Source: Actinomycetes bacterium
Lineage (GTDB): Bacteria > Actinomycetota > Acidimicrobiia > Acidimicrobiales > Ilumatobacteraceae
Length of the DNA stretch: 64,000 nucleotides
Direction of reading: 5' to 3'
NCBI GenBank assembly: GCA_021414085.1
Contig: JAIOPC010000011.1
Location: 209,200 to 273,199, forward strand
Positions 31,868 to 40,483 of this stretch are shown in pieces; the stretch's first letter is position 1; the number at the start of each line of letters is the position of its first letter. Below the pieces are notes generated by a model. The model saw only the letters and a program-made list of their open reading frames with translations, searched no databases and was not told the DNA's origin. Both the position numbers and the translations under genes were made by a program.

Positions 31868-33076
31868 TCAGAGTTCGAGCCGCGCGATCCACAAGCCGGG
31901 CGCTTCCAGCTCGGCAGGTGTCGGTAGCGGTTGCTCGCCAGCAAAGAAGTTCACCAAGCCGTGCTCGCCCACGCGATCGACAACGCCAGCAGTGAACGTC
32001 TTGCCGCGCTGCACCTGTTCTTGCGTGAGCTGTAACCCGAGCAGTCGCTCCACGAACTGGTCGTCGGGCGATGCTTCGAACCGCCGCCGCCGTACCGCTT
32101 CGGCGATGCGCAGTGCGTCGCCGCCGATGACGCGAGCGGCGACGCCATCCACGAGGTAGTCAACCGAACCGACGACGGCAGCGATTGCTGCATCAAGCTG
32201 CGGCGCCAACGCGAGTTGTTCGGGCGATTGCACCGCACCAAGCAATAGCGCGGGATCGGAGAGCAGTTGCTGCATCGCTGCCATCGGGTCGCCCTCGTCG
32301 GTCTCGAGCGAGGAGAGGTGTTCCGCAACGGCCGAAGCGTCGGGGCGGAATGCGCCGACGTGGCGACGCACCAACGTGCTGAGTTGCTCGGATAGCCGCG
32401 TGAAACCGAACAGCGTGTGGCCGATCATCTCCTGTGCGAGGGTCCACAACCGCATCTCGTCGATCGGCAAGCTCCAATCGGTCGCAAACTGATCGATGTT
32501 GGCCGGCACCAGCATCAGCGCGCGATCGCTACGCGGAATCGGCAAGTCGTACTGGCCGAACGTTCTCGCTGCAAGGCGCCCGACCATTGAACCAACAGCC
32601 ATGCCCATCATTGAGGGCGCCATCATCTGGCTGAGGTTGCTCATCATCGCCGCCAGCGGGTCGGGTTCGTCGCCGGCATCGCTGGGCGACGGACGGCGCC
32701 CGAGTGAGGTAGCCAACTCGGTGAACAGTGGTCGGTACGCCTCGAGAGTGCGCTGCGCCCACACGGTGCGAGTGACCGGTGCAACCTCCGGAAAGATGGT
32801 GTCGAGACCGGTGAGATCGCGCACGTGCAATTCGACGATGCGCGCCAAGTCGCCGAGTGCGATGCGCACGGTGGGCTCGACATTGCCCTCAGTGATCGCA
32901 GCCTTGCCGTCCTTGCCATCGGGTTCACGACCGCTGGCGGCCATCGCCGCGAACTGGCGAGCGGCGTCCCAATTCAACGGACCTTGCCCGGCAAGCGCCT
33001 TCGCGAGATCGCCGAACATCGGCAGGTTCGCGAACGGATTGTCGCCGAATTCCGCCGACGACGCGTCGTCTTCCAT
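31868..33076 (-). CDS. DUF2342 (putative zinc-metalloprotease-like) protein lacking HExxH
   Basis: A 402-residue member of the actinobacterial DUF2342 family, recognised from the N-terminal NPFANLPMFGDLAKALAGQG, the Met-rich MMAPSMMGMAVGSMVGRLAA near residue 155 and the C-terminal ADxxxxAPGLW-like ending. In some relatives a zincin HExxH motif follows the PIDE/DE box. Here the corresponding stretch reads RLWTLAQEMIGHTLFG, so both motif histidines are displaced or replaced. Catalysis is therefore doubtful; a scaffold or hydrolase-like role is possible. It is convergent with the nucleoside hydrolase (four bases apart). Confidence 0.75.
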   Translation of the reverse strand: MEDDASSAEFGDNPFANLPMFGDLAKALAGQGPLNWDAARQFAAMAASGREPDGKDGKAAITEGNVEPTVRIALGDLARIVELHVRDLTGLDTIFPEVAPVTRTVWAQRTLEAYRPLFTELATSLGRRPSPSDAGDEPDPLAAMMSNLSQMMAPSMMGMAVGSMVGRLAARTFGQYDLPIPRSDRALMLVPANIDQFATDWSLPIDEMRLWTLAQEMIGHTLFGFTRLSEQLSTLVRRHVGAFRPDASAVAEHLSSLETDEGDPMAAMQQLLSDPALLLGAVQSPEQLALAPQLDAAIAAVVGSVDYLVDGVAARVIGGDALRIAEAVRRRRFEASPDDQFVERLLGLQLTQEQVQRGKTFTAGVVDRVGEHGLVNFFAGEQPLPTPAELEAPGLWIARLEL

Positions 33077-33123
33077 GCGCGCAGCTTATGAACACATTCC
33101 GCGAACCGCTAGCGTCAGGCGCG

Positions 33124-34089
33124 ATGAGTCTTGTGACGACCACCACACCCGTGTGGGTAGGCAATGGCACCGGTGGTTTGGGTTCACGTGTGTTTCGACT
33201 ACTCGCCGCCAGCGACAAGGTGTGCCTCGCCGAATCGGGTAGTGCCCCGGTTGAAGTGTTGGTGTGGCTTGCCGCCGACAACGCGCTGCCCGACCACGGG
33301 GTATTGGGTGGGTTGTCGGCTGCGTTACGCGAAAGCCCCGAGCTACGCCACGTCGTGTTGGTTTCCTCGGCGATGGTCTACGGCGCTTGGGAAAACAACC
33401 CTGTTCCATTGACTGAGGAAGCGCTGCTGCGTCCCGACGTCGAGTTCGCGTTCGCCCGCCAGCTTGGCGCCGCAGAACAACTGGTCGACGCGTGGCGCCG
33501 CGAGGGGGCCGGTCGCACCGCAACGGTGTTACGGCCTGCCATCGGAATGGCGGCCGACGACACCAGCCGCTTGGCGGCTGCGCTGGCGGCTGGCATGGGA
33601 CAACGCTTTGGCACAGCGGATCCGCCGGCGCAGTTCTTGCACCTCGACGATCTCGCCGCCGCGGTTTTGCTCGCCGTCGAACAACAGCTGGACGGAGTGT
33701 TCAACGTGGCACCCGACGGATGGATCGCGGGGGAACGCGTTCGTGCCCTGGCGGGCGCAGTACCGCGGCTCAAGTTGCCCGATCGGGTGAGCGAGGTGAT
33801 CACCAACTTGCGCTGGCGGTTCCAGCGCGGCCCAATTCCACCTGGCTTGCGCAGCTATACGCGTTCGCCATGGCTGATTGCAAACGATCGCTTAAAGGCC
33901 GCCGGTTGGCAGCCGAACGTGACCAACGAGCAGGCGTATGTCGAGGGCACCGAGGGCAAGTGGTGGACGATGGTCTCCCCGAAGCGCCGTCAAGAGATCA
34001 CGCTGGTTGGGGCGTCGGTCGCAACCCTGACTGGTGTTTTGCTGCTCGTGCGTGCAGTGCGTCGCGCTCGGCGCCGACGTATCAGCTAA
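33124..34089 (+). CDS. NAD-dependent epimerase/dehydratase-like protein with C-terminal membrane helix
   Basis: A 321-residue extended short-chain dehydrogenase-like protein. The glycine-rich motif is GNGTGGLGSRVFRLL near residue 13, atypical compared with GxxGxxG. VVLVSSAMVYGAWENNPVP near residue 88 holds the Ser and Tyr positions. A FLHLDDLAAAVLLAV segment lies near 175. The C-terminus is a hydrophobic helix (LVGASVATLTGVLLLV) with a RRARRRR tail, unusual for this family, and would tether the enzyme to the membrane. The substrate is unknown. ATG 33124 follows the usual start of the fold; an ATG at 33088 is an alternative. Confidence 0.75.
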   Translation: MSLVTTTTPVWVGNGTGGLGSRVFRLLAASDKVCLAESGSAPVEVLVWLAADNALPDHGVLGGLSAALRESPELRHVVLVSSAMVYGAWENNPVPLTEEALLRPDVEFAFARQLGAAEQLVDAWRREGAGRTATVLRPAIGMAADDTSRLAAALAAGMGQRFGTADPPAQFLHLDDLAAAVLLAVEQQLDGVFNVAPDGWIAGERVRALAGAVPRLKLPDRVSEVITNLRWRFQRGPIPPGLRSYTRSPWLIANDRLKAAGWQPNVTNEQAYVEGTEGKWWTMVSPKRRQEITLVGASVATLTGVLLLVRAVRRARRRRIS

Positions 34090-35144
34090 TTGGTGCCCAG
34101 CTGAATCGCAAGCGTTGCTTCTTCGCCGTTTGCGAACAGCACAATCAGCTGCACGATGTCGCCCGGCATCAGACCCGCGAGCGCTGCAACAAACGTCGCG
34201 TCGTCGCCCACGACCGCATCGTTGATAGCGAGAATCACGTCGCCATCGTGCAGGCCCGCCCATCCGGCAAGTGCGCGGCGCAATACAGCGAAGTCGCCGA
34301 GCGCAACGAAGTGTTCGCTGCTGGAGTTTGAACACAACCCCACCAGATCGCCATCCTGATTCATGACGGGTGTGCCTTCGCGCACGGAGTCGTCGTACGT
34401 GAACTCTTGGTCGAAGTTGCCATCAGCGCCAATGGTGAACGTGTAGGCCGTTTCGCCAACCAACGTCAACTCGTCGCCGGGAGCGATCGTCGCCATCTCA
34501 AACGCCAGCTCTTCGAGGAGCGTGTCGGTCGTCAGCACCGCTAGACCTTGATCTTGATCGACGAAGAGCACCTGCGCCGTTGCGGTGCGGCCGTCGGTGA
34601 GCAGAAGTTGCACCGTGCTATCGGCCTCAACCGCGAACGCAGTGGTGATCACGAGGCTGCTCCCGCTGACTGCCACAGCGACCGCGCCGTCTTCAACCGT
34701 TTTCGTTTGCTGGAGGTTGTACGTTGGCATCGGTGGCGGCAGTGCGATTGTGCTCGCAACCACCGTGGTGGAGATGGTGGTAGCGGGTGCAACGGTCGTG
34801 GAGCCGGGTGATTCGAGTGGGAGGCGAAGCGAGTTGCTGACTACCGACGAACTGCTTGTCGCGAGGGTCGAACGGACGCTGACAACCGCCGTTCGGCCAG
34901 CTTCTGTGGGCATCATCGTCCACAGCACGGCGAGCGCGATCATGATGCCGATGGCGCCGGTAGTTGTGGACAGACCGCGGCCCAGAATCACCGGTGGTTC
35001 CGACATTGTCCATGCTTCGTGGCCGACTTCGCTGGGGTGTCGCCACTCGCGTTCGTGGGCGGGCAGCGGTGCGGGCTGGCGGTCGTCGCGGTCGTCGCGA
35101 TCGTTCCCGTGGCCGTTCTCGTTGTCGTGTTGCCCGGCTGCCAC
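34086..35144 (-). CDS. Membrane-anchored trypsin-like/PDZ protein without catalytic triad
   Basis: A 352-residue HtrA-like protein. It has a polar cytoplasmic N-terminus, one membrane segment (GAIGIMIALAVLWTMM, about 63-78) and a Ser/Thr/Val-rich linker. A trypsin-like domain (about 145-275) and a C-terminal PDZ domain (about 275-350, GLHDGDVILAINDAVVGD) follow. All three catalytic positions look lost: the His region reads VITTAFAV, the Asp region DQDQGLAVL, and the Ser region REGTPVMNQDG where GNSGGP is expected. It is probably a non-catalytic binding or sensing protein. It overlaps the convergent epimerase gene by four bases. Confidence 0.8.
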   Translation of the reverse strand: MAAGQHDNENGHGNDRDDRDDRQPAPLPAHEREWRHPSEVGHEAWTMSEPPVILGRGLSTTTGAIGIMIALAVLWTMMPTEAGRTAVVSVRSTLATSSSSVVSNSLRLPLESPGSTTVAPATTISTTVVASTIALPPPMPTYNLQQTKTVEDGAVAVAVSGSSLVITTAFAVEADSTVQLLLTDGRTATAQVLFVDQDQGLAVLTTDTLLEELAFEMATIAPGDELTLVGETAYTFTIGADGNFDQEFTYDDSVREGTPVMNQDGDLVGLCSNSSSEHFVALGDFAVLRRALAGWAGLHDGDVILAINDAVVGDDATFVAALAGLMPGDIVQLIVLFANGEEATLAIQLGTN

Positions 35145-35239
35145 GAACGGGAGAGGTTAGTGAGCATCGCCGCGCGAGTGGCGTCGCGCCAGCGCGGGCT
35201 CGGTGGCTGAGGGCGTTATCACGGCTACCATGCGCTGTT

Positions 35240-35752
35240 GTGCATCCCCCCGCAACAGGCACCTCTTGGTTGGCAATAACCGACCACGCACTGCCGATCG
35301 CGGCCGTCTACGACTGGTGCGTACAGCCAGAATGTGGCGCAATCGTGCTGTTCAGCGGCATCGTGCGCGACCACGCCGTTGACGAACACGGCAACCTGCG
35401 GGCCGATGTGACGCACCTGCTGTACGAGGCCTACGAAAGCCAGACCGTCCCCGCCTTCGCGGCCATCGAAGCCGAGCTTCGGGGCCGCTGGCCGCACACC
35501 GGCCGGGTGGCGTTGCTGCATCGCGTGGGCGTCGTTTCCCTGATGGAGAGTTCCGTCGTGGCCGCCGTCAGCGCCCCGCACCGGCCGGAGGCTTTCGAGG
35601 CCGCTCGCTTCGCCATCGACGCCATCAAGGCCAGCGCTCCGATCTGGAAGCACGAGACCTGGGCGGAGGGTGCCGATTGGGGTACCGCGGCCCATGCGTT
35701 GGTAACGCCTGCTTCGGTGGCAAGTGCTCGCACTGGCGGTGATCGCTCGTGA
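35240..35752 (+). CDS. moaE: Molybdopterin synthase catalytic subunit
   Basis: A 170-residue MoaE, which with thiocarboxylated MoaD inserts the dithiolene sulfurs into precursor Z. Motifs are GAIVLFSGIVRDHAVDEHGN near residue 34, LLYEAYESQTVP near 65, VALLHRVGVVSLMESSVV near 92 and the catalytic KASAPIWKHETWAEGADW near 140, with the essential lysines. No moaD, moaA or moaC is seen nearby, although a MOSC protein lies at 6.3 kb. GTG 35240 is the start that leaves a short natural N-terminus. The stop overlaps the following small membrane protein (GTGA). Confidence 0.93.
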   Translation: MHPPATGTSWLAITDHALPIAAVYDWCVQPECGAIVLFSGIVRDHAVDEHGNLRADVTHLLYEAYESQTVPAFAAIEAELRGRWPHTGRVALLHRVGVVSLMESSVVAAVSAPHRPEAFEAARFAIDAIKASAPIWKHETWAEGADWGTAAHALVTPASVASARTGGDRS

Positions 35753-35934
35753 TCTGGGTTTATGTCGTCGCGTTCGTGATCTTGGTCGTTGCGACGTTTC
35801 TCTTGCGCGGACGCCGACCCGACTCGGGCATGACCTCCTACCGCAAACACATCGATGCACTGTCGTCAGAGTCGCGGCGTGGCGTGCGCGAAGTGAACGA
35901 TCGGACTCAGAGCACCAAGCGTCGGAAGCCCTAG
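35749..35934 (+). CDS. Small single-span membrane protein
   Basis: A 61-residue protein starting at GTG with one hydrophobic helix (WVYVVAFVILVVATFLL, about residues 3-19) and a positively charged cytoplasmic tail containing MTSYRKHIDALSSESRRGVR. No family is recognised. It is locked between moaE (4-base overlap) and mreB (2 bases downstream), so it is translated from the same mRNA as the shape protein. An Nout-Cin orientation is predicted from the charges. Confidence 0.65.
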   Translation: MIWVYVVAFVILVVATFLLRGRRPDSGMTSYRKHIDALSSESRRGVREVNDRTQSTKRRKP

Positions 35935-35936
35935 GC

Positions 35937-36941
35937 ATGGCACGCGACCTCGCAATCGACCTTGGTACTGCCAACACGTTGGTCTACATGAAGGGCCGCG
36001 GCATCGTGCTGAACGAACCGTCGGTGATTGCCGTTAACCGGCAGACCGGCGAAGTTCTGGCGACTGGTCGCGAAGCGTGGCAGATGATCGGCCGCACGCC
36101 CGGTTACATCGTTGCCGTTCGTCCTCTGCGCGGTGGTGCCATCACCGACTTCGAGATCACTGAGCGCATGATTCGCTTGCTGTTGCAACGCGTCGGTGTC
36201 AGCCGCTTCACGCGCCCCAAGGTCGTCATCTGCGTGCCGTCAGCGATCACCGAGGTCGAGCGGCGCGCGGTGACCGACGCGGCTCGTCGTGCGGGCGCCG
36301 CCGACGCACAGTTGATCGAGCAGCCGATGGCAGCGGCCATTGGCGCCGACCTGCCCATCGACGAACCGATTGGCAACATGGTCATCGACATTGGTGGTGG
36401 CACCAGCGAGTCGGCCGTGATCAGCCTCGGTGGCATCGTCGCGCTGGAAGCGGTGCGCGTTGGCAGTTTCGATATCGATGCCGCGATCCAGGCATACGTG
36501 CGCCGCGAGCACGGCATCGCGATCGGCGAACGCACCGCTGAAGAGGTGAAGGTCGCGATCGGTTCCGCCTGCGAGACGGAAGACGAGAGCCAAGCCGAAG
36601 TTCGCGGTCGCGATCTAATGACCGGATTGCCGCGCACTGTCGTGTTGACGCCAGAAGAAGTTCGCTTCGCCATCGACGACACGCTCAGCAGCATCATCGA
36701 CTCGGTGAAGCGTTGTCTGGCCAAGGCGCCGCCGGAACTCGCGCAGGATTTCCTCGTGCGCGGTATGTACCTCGTCGGTGGTGGCGGCTTGCTGCGTGGT
36801 CTATCGCAGCGCATTGAGAAGGAAACAAATGTGCCCGTGCGCATGTCGAACATGCCGCTCGAGGCCGTCGTCATGGGTGCCGGCCACTGCATCGAACACT
36901 ACGACGCATTGAAAACGATGTTCATGGGTGCCCGCCGCTGA
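35937..36941 (+). CDS. mreB: MreB-like cell-shape actin homologue
   Basis: A 334-residue bacterial actin. It has the phosphate-1 loop DLAIDLGTANTLVYMKGRGI at the N-terminus, VVICVPSAITEVERRAV near residue 100, the phosphate-2 loop NMVIDIGGGTSESAVISLGG near 150, and the adenosine motif GMYLVGGGGLLRGL near 280. It polymerises under the membrane to guide wall synthesis. No mreC, mreD, rodA or PBP2 follows here; the next gene is an RNB exonuclease overlapping by one base (TGATG). ATG 35937 gives the standard MreB start. Confidence 0.93.
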   Translation: MARDLAIDLGTANTLVYMKGRGIVLNEPSVIAVNRQTGEVLATGREAWQMIGRTPGYIVAVRPLRGGAITDFEITERMIRLLLQRVGVSRFTRPKVVICVPSAITEVERRAVTDAARRAGAADAQLIEQPMAAAIGADLPIDEPIGNMVIDIGGGTSESAVISLGGIVALEAVRVGSFDIDAAIQAYVRREHGIAIGERTAEEVKVAIGSACETEDESQAEVRGRDLMTGLPRTVVLTPEEVRFAIDDTLSSIIDSVKRCLAKAPPELAQDFLVRGMYLVGGGGLLRGLSQRIEKETNVPVRMSNMPLEAVVMGAGHCIEHYDALKTMFMGARR

Positions 36942-38323
36942 TGCGGTCGATTGTCGATCACGCTCACGCGCTCGATTCCGGCCTAGCGGCAATCCGCAAG
37001 CAATACGACGTGCCAAGCGCGTTCGCTCCGTCGGTGCTCACCGCGGCAGATGTCGCTGCGAAACGCGCACCGACCGACCACGTTGATCGCACCGATTGGC
37101 CGTTTGTCACGCTCGATCCGGCAGCGAGCACGGATCTCGATCAGGCGTTCACGATCGATCGCGTTGGCGACGATCTGCTGCTGCACTACGCGATCGCAGA
37201 TGTCGCCTGGTTCGTGAGCGACGGCGACGTACTGGACACTGAAGCGTGGCAGCGGGGCAACACGCTTTACCTACCCGATGGCAAGGCAGGGTTGTATCCG
37301 CCGGTGCTCGCGGAAGGAGCGGCGAGTCTGTTGCCCGATGGCCCGCGGCCAGCCGTTGTCTTCCACGTTCGGCTATCGCCCGCGGGACTAGCAACACTCG
37401 ACGGCGCCGAGCGCGCCATCATTCGCAGTCGCGCCAAGCTGGCGTACGACAGCGTCAAACCGGCCGACTTGCCGGCCGACTTCGACGAGTTTGCGCGCCG
37501 GGTGACGGCAGCCGCGGATGCTCGCGGTGCCGGCGCGCTTTCGCCACCCGAGCAAGCCGTCGAACGCCGCGATGGCGGCTATCGATTGGAGTTCCGTCCG
37601 CGTCTCGCGAGCGAAGAGAAGAACGCGGCGCTGTCGTTGGCAACCAACCTCGCCGTCGCCGACGCGATGTTCCGCGCGGGTGTCGGATTGTTCCGCGTGA
37701 TGGATGGACCCGACGAGCGAGCAGTGCGCCGTCTGCGACACACGGCGCAAGCGTTCGGGCTTGCTTGGGGTCGCGACGAATCGTTGGAGTCGTTCTCGCG
37801 GCGGCTCGATCTGAGCCGACCGGCAGACGAGGCGTTCGCCATGGCGGTGCGCCGAGCCGGGGGAGGTGCGGACTACGTCGCTTTCGAAGCAGGGGTGACG
37901 CCCTGGCACGCAGCGATGGCCGCCACGTATGCGCATGTCACCGCGCCGTTGCGTCGCTTGGCCGATCGCTATGTCGTACAAACCACACTGGCCTTGGCGA
38001 ACGGACGGGAAGTCTCCGAGCAAGTGCGGGCCGCGCTGCCAAAGTTGCCGGCGACGATGGACCGAGCGGAAGCGATTGCGAGCCGCATCGATCGAGCGAT
38101 CATCGATCTTGCCGAGGCAGTCACGATGCAAGGGCGTGTCGGTGAGATCTTCAATGCGGTCGTGGTCGACGACGACGAAGACGCCACCCGCATTCAGCTG
38201 TGCGATTTTGCTGTCGTTGCCAAAGTGCAGGCGCGCGGTGTCCGCCCGGGTGACGAGATGCGCGTGAAGTTGTCGGCGGTCGATGTAGTCGCGCGCAGCG
38301 TCGAGTTTCAGCGCGTTAGCTAA
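36941..38323 (+). CDS. RNB-domain exoribonuclease (RNase II/R type)
   Basis: A 460-residue protein made almost wholly of an RNB catalytic domain. The metal-binding signature is present as FVTLDPAASTDLDQAFTIDR near residues 54-73 (the four aspartates of the family) and YAIADVAWFV. A motif YAHVTAPLRRLADRYV occurs near residue 335. It lacks the N-terminal cold-shock domains and full S1 domain of RNase R, so it is a short form typical of actinobacteria. It degrades RNA 3' to 5'. It overlaps mreB by one base. Confidence 0.92.
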   Translation: MRSIVDHAHALDSGLAAIRKQYDVPSAFAPSVLTAADVAAKRAPTDHVDRTDWPFVTLDPAASTDLDQAFTIDRVGDDLLLHYAIADVAWFVSDGDVLDTEAWQRGNTLYLPDGKAGLYPPVLAEGAASLLPDGPRPAVVFHVRLSPAGLATLDGAERAIIRSRAKLAYDSVKPADLPADFDEFARRVTAAADARGAGALSPPEQAVERRDGGYRLEFRPRLASEEKNAALSLATNLAVADAMFRAGVGLFRVMDGPDERAVRRLRHTAQAFGLAWGRDESLESFSRRLDLSRPADEAFAMAVRRAGGGADYVAFEAGVTPWHAAMAATYAHVTAPLRRLADRYVVQTTLALANGREVSEQVRAALPKLPATMDRAEAIASRIDRAIIDLAEAVTMQGRVGEIFNAVVVDDDEDATRIQLCDFAVVAKVQARGVRPGDEMRVKLSAVDVVARSVEFQRVS

Positions 38324-38344
38324 GGCACGACGGTTCCTGCAACG

Positions 38345-39601
38345 TCACGCAGGATCGATGCGCAGCACGCTGCCGGTGCCGTAAGCCAGTACGTACAACT
38401 CGCCGTCGGGTCCGGCGGCAATTGCGCTGACGCTCCCCGCGTTGGCGAGTTCCAGCACCACCGGTGCCGCGCCTGGCTCCGCGGACAACGCCCACACCTT
38501 GCCGCTGCAATAGTCGCCGAACAGATACCAGCCGCGCAGCGAGGGGATCGCGTCGCCCCTGTACACCGTTCCACCGCTGATCGAACATCCACTGTCACCG
38601 TGTTGGTACTCGTGAATCGGCATCGTGACGCCATCGGTGGACTGATCGCCGTTGTAGGGATGCGTCCCCTCCAATGCGCTCCAGCCGAAGTTCACACCGC
38701 GACCACCACCGTCGCTGGCGCGTGCGACGTCGACTTCTTCCCACTCTCCCTGGCCGACGTCACCGATCCATAGGTCGCCGGTTGCGCTGTCGAAGTTGAA
38801 ACGCCAGGGGTTACGCAAACCAATCGACCAGATCTCGGGCGTTGCACCGTCGACATCAACGAATGGGTTGTCGGCGGGGATTGTGTACGGCTGGTCGCCG
38901 CTGGCTCGCGGATCAATCCGCAGCAACTTGCCCAATGGCTCACCGAGCGCGAGCGCGCGGCGTTCTGGGTCGCCGCCGGAACCTCCGTCGCCCATTCCGA
39001 TGTACAACAAGCCGTCGGGACCGAACGCGACGTCGCCACCGTTGTGATTGGGGTACGGCTGGTCGATGGTGATCACGGTTCGCCGGCTATCAGGTTCGAA
39101 CGTGCCGTCGGCCGCGATTGCGAACTCGGCAACAACGGTGTTGCCGTCGGTGTTGGTGTAGTCGACGTACGCCAACGGGTCGGTCGGGTGAAACGCCAGC
39201 CCTAGCAGACCTTGCTCGCCGCAGCACGACACCAAGCCGGTGATGTCGAGCACTGGCGCGCCGCTCACGCCGTTGACGACTGGAATGACTAGGCCTTCCT
39301 GATCGACGACGTAGATCGCCGAATCGCCATTGCGCCACGCGAGGTCGACCGGCGCCTGGAAGCCATCGACATACGGCGTGAGCACGATCGAACCGGCTTC
39401 CAGTGGGACGGTGACTTCTGGGGTTGTCGGCTCCGGTGCGGCTGTCGTTGCTGTGTTCGCTGGTGTCGTATCGCTGCCCGCGACGGTCGTCGCAACAGTC
39501 GCGACCGGTGCGAGCGTTGTGTCGCTGGTGTTGCCGTCGGCGGCACAACCGGCGCCAAAGACGAGCACTGCTGCGATGGCTACTTTGCGAGAGCGGCTCA
39601 T
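38345..39601 (-). CDS. PQQ-dependent sugar dehydrogenase-like lipoprotein
   Basis: A 418-residue exported protein with a lipoprotein signal (VAIAAVLVFGAGC, lipidated Cys near residue 20) and a Thr-rich tether to about residue 60. A six-bladed propeller of the soluble glucose dehydrogenase (GSDH) family follows. Motifs are EQGLLGLAFHP near residue 125, GGDVAFGPDGLLYIGMGDGG near 180, and GLRNPWRFNFD followed by LWIGDVGQGEWEEV near 245. The family oxidises sugars with PQQ or acts as a receptor-like propeller; no PQQ biosynthesis genes are in the window. It overlaps the stop of tesB by four bases (ATGA). Confidence 0.87.
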   Translation of the reverse strand: MSRSRKVAIAAVLVFGAGCAADGNTSDTTLAPVATVATTVAGSDTTPANTATTAAPEPTTPEVTVPLEAGSIVLTPYVDGFQAPVDLAWRNGDSAIYVVDQEGLVIPVVNGVSGAPVLDITGLVSCCGEQGLLGLAFHPTDPLAYVDYTNTDGNTVVAEFAIAADGTFEPDSRRTVITIDQPYPNHNGGDVAFGPDGLLYIGMGDGGSGGDPERRALALGEPLGKLLRIDPRASGDQPYTIPADNPFVDVDGATPEIWSIGLRNPWRFNFDSATGDLWIGDVGQGEWEEVDVARASDGGGRGVNFGWSALEGTHPYNGDQSTDGVTMPIHEYQHGDSGCSISGGTVYRGDAIPSLRGWYLFGDYCSGKVWALSAEPGAAPVVLELANAGSVSAIAAGPDGELYVLAYGTGSVLRIDPA

Positions 39602-40452
39602 GGTTGTGTAACCCGCACGAGGCCTTCTTGCACGACGCTGACCGCAAGCGCACCGTCGGCTGTGAACAGGTTGCCACCTGCGAGCCCGCGGGCACCTGCG
39701 ATGGAGATCGGTCGTTGGTCGTAGAGCAGCCAGTCGTCCGCGCGAAACGGACGGTGAAACCACATCGCGTGATCGAGACTCGCCATTTGCATGCCTGGTG
39801 CGTCCAAGGTAAGTCCAAACGGTAGAAGTGATGTGTCGAGCAATGTCATATCGCTTGCGTAAGTGACGATGCACGCATGCAAGGTCGGGTCGTCGGGCAG
39901 TACCCCGTCTGCGCGCAACCAAACACGCTGCCCGTACAACGGGCTGCCGTCGCGGCTGAATGGGTCGCTATCGACGTACCGCACGTCGATCGGGCGCGGT
40001 CGATCGAACCAGTCGCCGATGCGCGCCTTGTGCGGCTCCATTCTGGTTTTGAAGTCCGGAAGCGTTTCTGCGGCCGGCACGTCGAGCGGTATCGGCACTT
40101 GATAGTCCAGCCCCGTCTCGGGGCCATGGAAGCTGGCCTGCAAGTTGAAGATGGCGCGGCCGTGCTGCACCGCGACGACGCGGCGAGTGCTGAAGCTCTT
40201 TCCGTCGCGGATGCGGTCGACTTCGTAGAGGATCGGCACGTTCGGGTCGCCGGGGCGCAGGAAGTAGGCGTGCAACGAGTGCACCAAACGGCCGGGAACA
40301 TCGATCGTGCGGGTGGCCGCGACGAGCGCTTGCCCGGCGACCTGGCCCCCGAACACCCGCTGACGGTTCTCGTCGGGCGACACGCCGCGGAAGATGTTCA
40401 CCTCGATTGCTTCGAGGTCGAGCAGGGTGATGAGATCGTCGAGCGCAGACAT
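39598..40452 (-). CDS. tesB: Acyl-CoA thioesterase II
   Basis: A 284-residue double-hotdog thioesterase hydrolysing medium- to long-chain acyl-CoAs. Typical are RVFGGQVAGQALVAATRTI near residue 32, LHAYFLRPGDPNVPILYEVD near 60, and the second hotdog motif SLDHAMWFHRPFRADDWLLY near 230, with the catalytic Asp in LDHAMWFH. The C-terminal GLAGGNLFTADGALAVSVVQ is standard. It is the upstream gene of a two-gene operon with the sugar dehydrogenase-like lipoprotein. Confidence 0.94.
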   Translation of the reverse strand: MSALDDLITLLDLEAIEVNIFRGVSPDENRQRVFGGQVAGQALVAATRTIDVPGRLVHSLHAYFLRPGDPNVPILYEVDRIRDGKSFSTRRVVAVQHGRAIFNLQASFHGPETGLDYQVPIPLDVPAAETLPDFKTRMEPHKARIGDWFDRPRPIDVRYVDSDPFSRDGSPLYGQRVWLRADGVLPDDPTLHACIVTYASDMTLLDTSLLPFGLTLDAPGMQMASLDHAMWFHRPFRADDWLLYDQRPISIAGARGLAGGNLFTADGALAVSVVQEGLVRVTQP

Positions 40453-40483
40453 GCGCTTGCATTGTGGCGGATATGGTGCGGCC

